Positions 60,452 through 64,000 of a stretch of DNA of 64,000 nucleotides are shown here, piece after piece. Below the pieces are notes generated by a model. That model made no database searches, was not told the origin of the DNA, and worked only from the letters and a program-made list of their open reading frames with translations. The stretch comes from JANXSS01 sp040385645 (GTDB taxonomy: Bacteria; Pseudomonadota; Gammaproteobacteria; Burkholderiales; Burkholderiaceae_D): positions 82,659 to 146,658 of the forward strand of contig JAZKGZ010000002.1 of NCBI GenBank assembly GCA_040385645.1. The letters run 5' to 3'. The first letter of the stretch is position 1; each line of letters starts with the position of its first letter. The position numbers and the translations under genes are program-made.

Positions 60452-61416
60452 TCCTTGGATTCCGCTACAAACAATGTACTTCCGACTTCAGCTTGCGCGA
60501 CACCGGAAAACAGCTCAACTGTGGCACCTTCGTTACTCTCATTGTCGCCAAAAAAACTAGTCACCCGCGCTTTGCCCACCGCAGTAGGAGGCAAAATTAT
60601 AGGAAACCCGGTTTGGGCACTCTTAACAGTTTCGCCCTGCTTCATGATGGTAAGCACGTCGCCCACCTTAAGGCCCTGCCGAGCACCACCGGAAATAAAC
60701 AACTGCTTACCAATGACCTTGAGGATGTCACTACGCCAAGAACGCTCTTCAAGTTTGGCCATCAATGCGTTTTGTACGTCAGAAATAGCCGCACCAATGG
60801 CGCGATCGTTCAATGTCCCGTCGTAGTCTGCCCTACTGCCAAATCCTGCGACCTCACCTGATTCGGTGCTTGCCTCACCAGCGCCTGTAGCAGTGAAAAA
60901 CACGTATCCCGTTCTTGCATCGGCCAAGCGGATTTCAACCTTGGCGCGAGCGGTCTGGACTTTTGTGGCGCTTAGAAAGCCAGATTTGCCATTGATGCTG
61001 CGACCGAATTCCGTAACGGAGCCAAGGATCAATGCGTCAACACCGACAAGGTTGCTTTCTTTGAGAATTGCTTGCTCTTTTTGTAACTTTCCCAAATCCT
61101 GCCGCTCAAAAACCATAAATTTGTTTGAAGCCACGAGGCGGTTCATCAACATGTCTGAAGCCTGTTTACCAAGTGGGTCTTGATCGGCGTCGACTTGGAA
61201 GGTTCTTCCATATCGGGTTTCATTTGAAAACCGACCGATGGCAACCTTACGTTTGAGCGTTTTAATTTGAGGAACGGCCGCTTGTTTTTGGGCCTCAACT
61301 TGCCGTGCACGGCTAACTGGAGCTTCAACAGATTGTTGCGAAAGAGTGGGAATTGCACAGCCTGACAATACAAAAGCGCTAACCACACAGAAAGCGCGAT
61401 TAATGACGTGCGACAT
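60448..61416 (-). CDS. CsgG/HfaB-type outer-membrane lipoprotein
   Basis: A 322-residue lipoprotein with lipobox LSGC at about residue 20. The CsgG core starts at KVAIGRFSNETRYGRTFQ and continues with QASDMLMNRLVASNKFMVFE and GVDALILGSVTEFGRSI. The transmembrane-hairpin region (SATKVQTARAKVEIRLADAR) and the late Ser/Gly-rich part are present. CsgG forms a nonameric channel that exports curli subunits. Here no curli subunit or CsgE/F gene is in the window. The C-terminal 90 residues (from about GLKVGDVLTIMKQGE) form a FlgT-C-like domain absent from E. coli CsgG. Confidence 0.88.
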   Translation of the reverse strand: MSHVINRAFCVVSAFVLSGCAIPTLSQQSVEAPVSRARQVEAQKQAAVPQIKTLKRKVAIGRFSNETRYGRTFQVDADQDPLGKQASDMLMNRLVASNKFMVFERQDLGKLQKEQAILKESNLVGVDALILGSVTEFGRSINGKSGFLSATKVQTARAKVEIRLADARTGYVFFTATGAGEASTESGEVAGFGSRADYDGTLNDRAIGAAISDVQNALMAKLEERSWRSDILKVIGKQLFISGGARQGLKVGDVLTIMKQGETVKSAQTGFPIILPPTAVGKARVTSFFGDNESNEGATVELFSGVAQAEVGSTLFVAESKE

Positions 61417-61780
61417 GGGTAATACTTTCTTAAGGAAGTGTGTTTTAAAAGCTGTACGAAAACATCTGAAAAATTTCCTTTCGGATGTTTCTTTATAATA
61501 ACGGTTACTTAAGGAAATAGATACTTATGTAAGCAGCAGTGTCCGCCAACACCATTTCCACACCAATCTGTGCTCTGGATTAGTTTAAAACTAGCTAAAT
61601 TTTTGGATTTTATATTTACCAGTTCCGCAAGAATGGTGCGAGCAAAAATCGGCAAGGGCGAAACGCACGTTCCGTAAGCTGACCTAGACCAAATAGATTA
61701 AATTATGTTTATTATCTGAAGCACGGTGATTGTCGTTGCATCCAGACCTGCATCAAAGAGACAGCCTATTGCCTTCAAAC
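61417..61780. other. Intergenic region before the CsgG operon
   Basis: AT-rich 364 bp. It has an inverted repeat at 61460-61490, a -10-like TATTATAAA on the minus strand (61492-61500), and two copies of CTTAAGGAA (61430 and 61510 area). The right part has no recognised feature, and no gene is supported. Confidence 0.45.
61460..61490. promoter_or_regulatory. Inverted repeat in the leader of the CsgG operon
   Basis: AAACATCTGAAA (61460-61471) and TTTCGGATGTTT (61479-61490) match in 11 of 12 places around a 7-base centre. It lies 44 bp before the csgG ATG and next to a -10-like word, so it may be an operator or a leader RNA stem. Confidence 0.5.
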
Positions 61781-62683
61781 CTATACAGTGACCACTGGAG
61801 CCTGATCGGCTGCGTAGTCGATGTTGACGTTTGTACCGATCGTATAGTGTGCAGTGTTTGCCTGCGATTCCTCGGCAGTATCGAGCAACAGTCGATCATG
61901 AACGATCACGGCGTTAGCCACCTGTTGTACTAGGAAATCTTCTGTAATTTCTATTAGGCAACCCGTGTATGTCCCGTGTAAGGCATCGGCATTATCGCCG
62001 CTGTATTGCAGGTCGATCCGCTCACGTTGAAGTTCGCGCGAGCGCACTCGGGCAACGAATTTCTGAGCCCAAGGTAGAGCATTCGGCGCTACTGCGAAGC
62101 TAAGTCCATCCCGAATAACTTGCTGCTGCGGCTCGCCACCGTCAATGCTGTTGTCGTAGATAAAGGCTGCATCGGCAATTTCGAATGCTGCTGGCAACAA
62201 AGCCAAAGTACGGTGATACCGGCTGCGAACTCGATCCGGTTGGACGTAATGTCCTGTGGTGGTCTTTGTGGTGTAGCGAATTTCTACCCGCTCCACATTC
62301 TTTTCAGGATCACTGGTAGTAATGAATACTAGGATGATTTGATAGCCATCTTTGCGAAGCTGCAGCAACTCATTCACCCGTGACGGATGTGACATAACGG
62401 TTTCAAAAGCAAATGACAGCTTCTTCAAGATGGCCGTTGCCCGGAGCGACACGGCAAGTTGTTGCGCTGCTTGGTCCCTCAGATCCTGAGTGGCAAAGTG
62501 ACCGGTTAAATCTTTTACAACCTGATCTGGATTAATAAAAATTTTGGGAACTGGAAATAACCCGCCTAATGCTTGCAACCCGGTTTCCCGAATTTGATCT
62601 ATTAGCGAGGTCTTGCCAGACCCATTTGGCCCGGCAAACATCATTACATGGAGGCCGCTGGAAAAATTGGCGTCGTGCTGCAT
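61781..62683 (-). CDS. Zeta-toxin-like kinase
   Basis: A 300-residue P-loop protein. Walker A is FAGPNGSGKTSLID (about 16-29), followed by NPDQVVKDL and SFAFETVMSHPSR, all in the order seen in zeta/PezT toxins, which phosphorylate UDP-sugars. The central part reads IILVFITTSDPEKNVERVE. The last 100 residues (from VRSRELQRERIDL) form an added domain not in short zeta toxins. The start codon has no Shine-Dalgarno and abuts the T-run of a hairpin. A small gene just upstream could be the antitoxin. Confidence 0.8.
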   Translation of the reverse strand: MQHDANFSSGLHVMMFAGPNGSGKTSLIDQIRETGLQALGGLFPVPKIFINPDQVVKDLTGHFATQDLRDQAAQQLAVSLRATAILKKLSFAFETVMSHPSRVNELLQLRKDGYQIILVFITTSDPEKNVERVEIRYTTKTTTGHYVQPDRVRSRYHRTLALLPAAFEIADAAFIYDNSIDGGEPQQQVIRDGLSFAVAPNALPWAQKFVARVRSRELQRERIDLQYSGDNADALHGTYTGCLIEITEDFLVQQVANAVIVHDRLLLDTAEESQANTAHYTIGTNVNIDYAADQAPVVTV

Positions 62684-62692
62684 TAATAAAAA

Positions 62693-62709
62693 TGCGGCCT
62701 AAAGCCGCA
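62693..62709. terminator. Bidirectional terminator-like hairpin in front of the zeta-like gene
   Basis: TGCGGC (62693-62698) pairs with GCCGCA (62704-62709) around a 5-base loop. T-runs follow on both strands: TTTTT at 62711 on plus, and ATTTTTATTA leading into the zeta-like ATG on minus. It separates the small gene at 62.7 kb from the toxin gene, so read-through is needed if they share a promoter. The only AGG near the toxin start is inside the hairpin. Confidence 0.75.
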
Positions 62710-62744
62710 GTTTTTAATTCGTTGTAGCTGCTGAGCAGCCACGA

Positions 62745-62993
62745 TCACTGGGGCCTCCGTGTATGCGACGCCACGCTGGCAAGATCACCGGACTGCTTGG
62801 GCAACGCACAGGAAGCCGGGTTGCGCTTCCGCTCAGCTTCAACCTCGCTGACACGTGTCTTTAGAACGGCCATCGACTGTTTCCAGTTCCCTTTCAAAGC
62901 CGCATCCCACCTGCCTGCTGTCGAACCCAGAACTTTAGTTTCTTTGGACAGTACAGAAGGATTTCCTAAACGGACAAATTTCGAGGTTTTCAT
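62745..62993 (-). CDS. Small basic protein, candidate antitoxin of the zeta-like toxin
   Basis: An 82-residue protein. ATG 62993 has GGAG about 7 bp upstream; the frame to 63101 lacks one. The sequence is polar with one helix (KGNWKQSMAVLKTRVSEVEA) and a basic, flexible end. It does not match epsilon or PezA antitoxins by eye. Location directly upstream of the zeta-like gene on the same strand supports a toxin-antitoxin pair, but the hairpin between them is unusual. Confidence 0.6.
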   Translation of the reverse strand: MKTSKFVRLGNPSVLSKETKVLGSTAGRWDAALKGNWKQSMAVLKTRVSEVEAERKRNPASCALPKQSGDLASVASHTRRPQ

Positions 62994-63209
62994 AATCGGC
63001 TCCAGTGTTAATTTAGTATATACCAGTCTGGAACACCGCAATCGGGCCAAATTTTTTAAGTAAACCTTGTAGTAACCGGGCAATACCTCATAACTTCTCA
63101 AAGGAAACTTTTTGAGGACATAAAACTTTCGCGATTTGTGATTGAGCGGTTAATATAACTTTGCACTGCCAATCGTCGCTAATGTGCAAAATTCTGTCCA
63201 GAGGCTCTA

Positions 63210-63569
63210 ATGAATTTTCACGAAGCAGTTCGCACTTGTTTCAAAAAATATACCGCGTTTGATGGCTGCGCGTCACGGTCAGAATTTTGGTGGTGGACGC
63301 TCTTTGTATTCTTGGCACAAACGCTGTTGGGGTTGATCAGTGAAACCGTCATGGGGATTTTCGGCTTGGCTACGTTATTACCGAGCATAACCGTAACAGC
63401 GAGGCGATTACACGATATTGACCGTAGCGGATGGTGGCAACTGCTAATTTTTTTACCAATTCTCGGCTGGTTCGTGCTTTTGTACTGGTATTGCCAGCCG
63501 GAGAAACGACCGACGCGCTACGAGGAGCAATCTGCACTCACCCCAGTCGGACATTTTCCTGGCATTTAA
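63210..63569 (+). CDS. DUF805 membrane protein
   Basis: A 119-residue protein with three to four helices. The family start CFKKYTAFDGCASRSEFWWW (aromatic-rich) and the loop TARRLHDIDRSGWWQLLIFL are diagnostic. Function is unknown. It stands between two toxin-antitoxin loci. A plausible promoter lies between 63060 and 63200 but no clear boxes were seen. Confidence 0.9.
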   Translation: MNFHEAVRTCFKKYTAFDGCASRSEFWWWTLFVFLAQTLLGLISETVMGIFGLATLLPSITVTARRLHDIDRSGWWQLLIFLPILGWFVLLYWYCQPEKRPTRYEEQSALTPVGHFPGI

Positions 63570-63575
63570 AAATTT

Positions 63576-63806
63576 TCAGATGTAGTGATAGCGGCATTGC
63601 ACAATTTTCAAACAATTATTTTCGATCGCGCAAACCAGCCTGTGCTCGCCATCGATACGCCGCGACCAATAGCCGGACAGGTGATGTTTTGAGAGTACAG
63701 GTTTTCCGATGCCTTGGAACGGTTCGTGTTGAACGCGATCCTTTTCCACTTTATCCATGACTGCCGTGAGACTCTGTCTTGTATAGCTATAATTTAGCGC
63801 ATCCAT
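63576..63806 (-). pseudogene. YefM-YoeB deletion chimera
   Basis: The 76-residue frame from ATG 63806 starts like the antitoxin YefM (MDALNYSYTRQSLTAVMDKV) and from about residue 24 continues as the C-terminal half of the toxin YoeB (FQGIGKPVLSKHHLSGYWSR and on to RYHY). Roughly 60 codons of yefM and 40 of yoeB are missing between the parts, consistent with an in-frame deletion. Compared with E. coli YoeB, catalytic Glu46 is Val here, while Arg65, His83 and Tyr84 remain. The ribosome site (GGAG) is kept. The product is probably non-toxic. Confidence 0.8.
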
Positions 63807-64000
63807 TTTGCTCTCCGTATATGTATCAATAACAGTACAATTCGACGCATTGGACAATCTGTGAACGTAACAGGCCATGTGCAAAAAATGGCGCTCTGCT
63901 GCATGCAGGCAATTACTCACACCACTCGAAAATTAATTGACCTAGTGACCTGCTCCCCGAGATTAGTACGGCGCTAAACTAGAGTCTGCCCATGGGAGGC

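Noticed and set aside
1..64000. CRISPR arrays, tRNA or rRNA genes, and insertion sequences.
   Set aside because: No spaced identical repeats, cloverleaf-like sequences or transposase motifs were seen. The 105-bp repeats at 21.3-21.9 kb are in-frame PPR units, not CRISPR.

Overview
The window looks like part of a secondary replicon (chromid or megaplasmid) of a betaproteobacterium in the Burkholderiales, most likely near the Oxalobacteraceae. This is inferred from a Rep/ParA/ParB module with iterons of the kind that drives second replicons in this order, a PEP-CTERM protein behind a sigma-54 promoter, a PabB-PabC fusion, and G+C of roughly one half. No rRNA, tRNA, insertion sequence or CRISPR array was seen, and species cannot be named from sequence alone.

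Layout. 1-2.3 kb: the cut-off end of a sugar nucleotidyltransferase, an RsbRD-type histidine kinase and a VanZ-like protein. 2.4-7.3 kb: replication and partition (rep, seven CTCAC iterons, parA, parB, a palindrome that may be a centromere, an HTH gene with its own palindrome). 7.3-15.5 kb: accessory and metabolic genes, including a class D beta-lactamase, DUF924, katG with an OxyR-like site, an EamA exporter and pabB-pabC. 15.8-20.6 kb: a tightly overlapping four-gene operon (membrane protein, fatty-acid-hydroxylase/GH3 fusion, enolase-superfamily epimerase, secreted protein) that reads as a lipid/amino-acid conjugation pathway. 21-22.2 kb: a eukaryote-like PPR protein. 22.5-32 kb: an MGDG-synthase-like glycosyltransferase with a membrane partner, a 2H-phosphoesterase/PhnN fusion, SMR and ZIP transporters, a hybrid histidine kinase and an ABC-2 exporter. 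32-43.4 kb: Old Yellow Enzyme, a PEP-CTERM protein, an SDR, a NERD-helicase, a class A PBP and small secreted or disordered proteins. 43.6-48.4 kb: an LRR protein, HipBA, an effector-like small protein and an integrase. 48.6-58.7 kb: an M16C protease, a DUF2382 stress-protein cluster, an MgtC pseudogene, MFS, AI-2E-family, DUF808 and DAGK-family genes. 59-64 kb: a CsgG lipoprotein operon, a zeta-like toxin with a small upstream gene and an attenuator-like hairpin, DUF805, and a YefM-YoeB deletion chimera.

Three themes stand out. First, lipid and envelope chemistry: the hydroxylase-GH3 operon, a glycolipid synthase, a DAG-kinase-family protein, CsgG and PEP-CTERM. Second, possible host association: PPR and LRR proteins plus two small proteins with disordered N-termini. 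Third, replicon stability and decay: ParAB, HipBA, a zeta-like pair, a fused TA remnant and one nonsense pseudogene.

Best candidates for something undescribed are the 15.8-20.6 kb operon, the PPR protein, and the zeta-like locus with its terminator hairpin abutting the toxin start.
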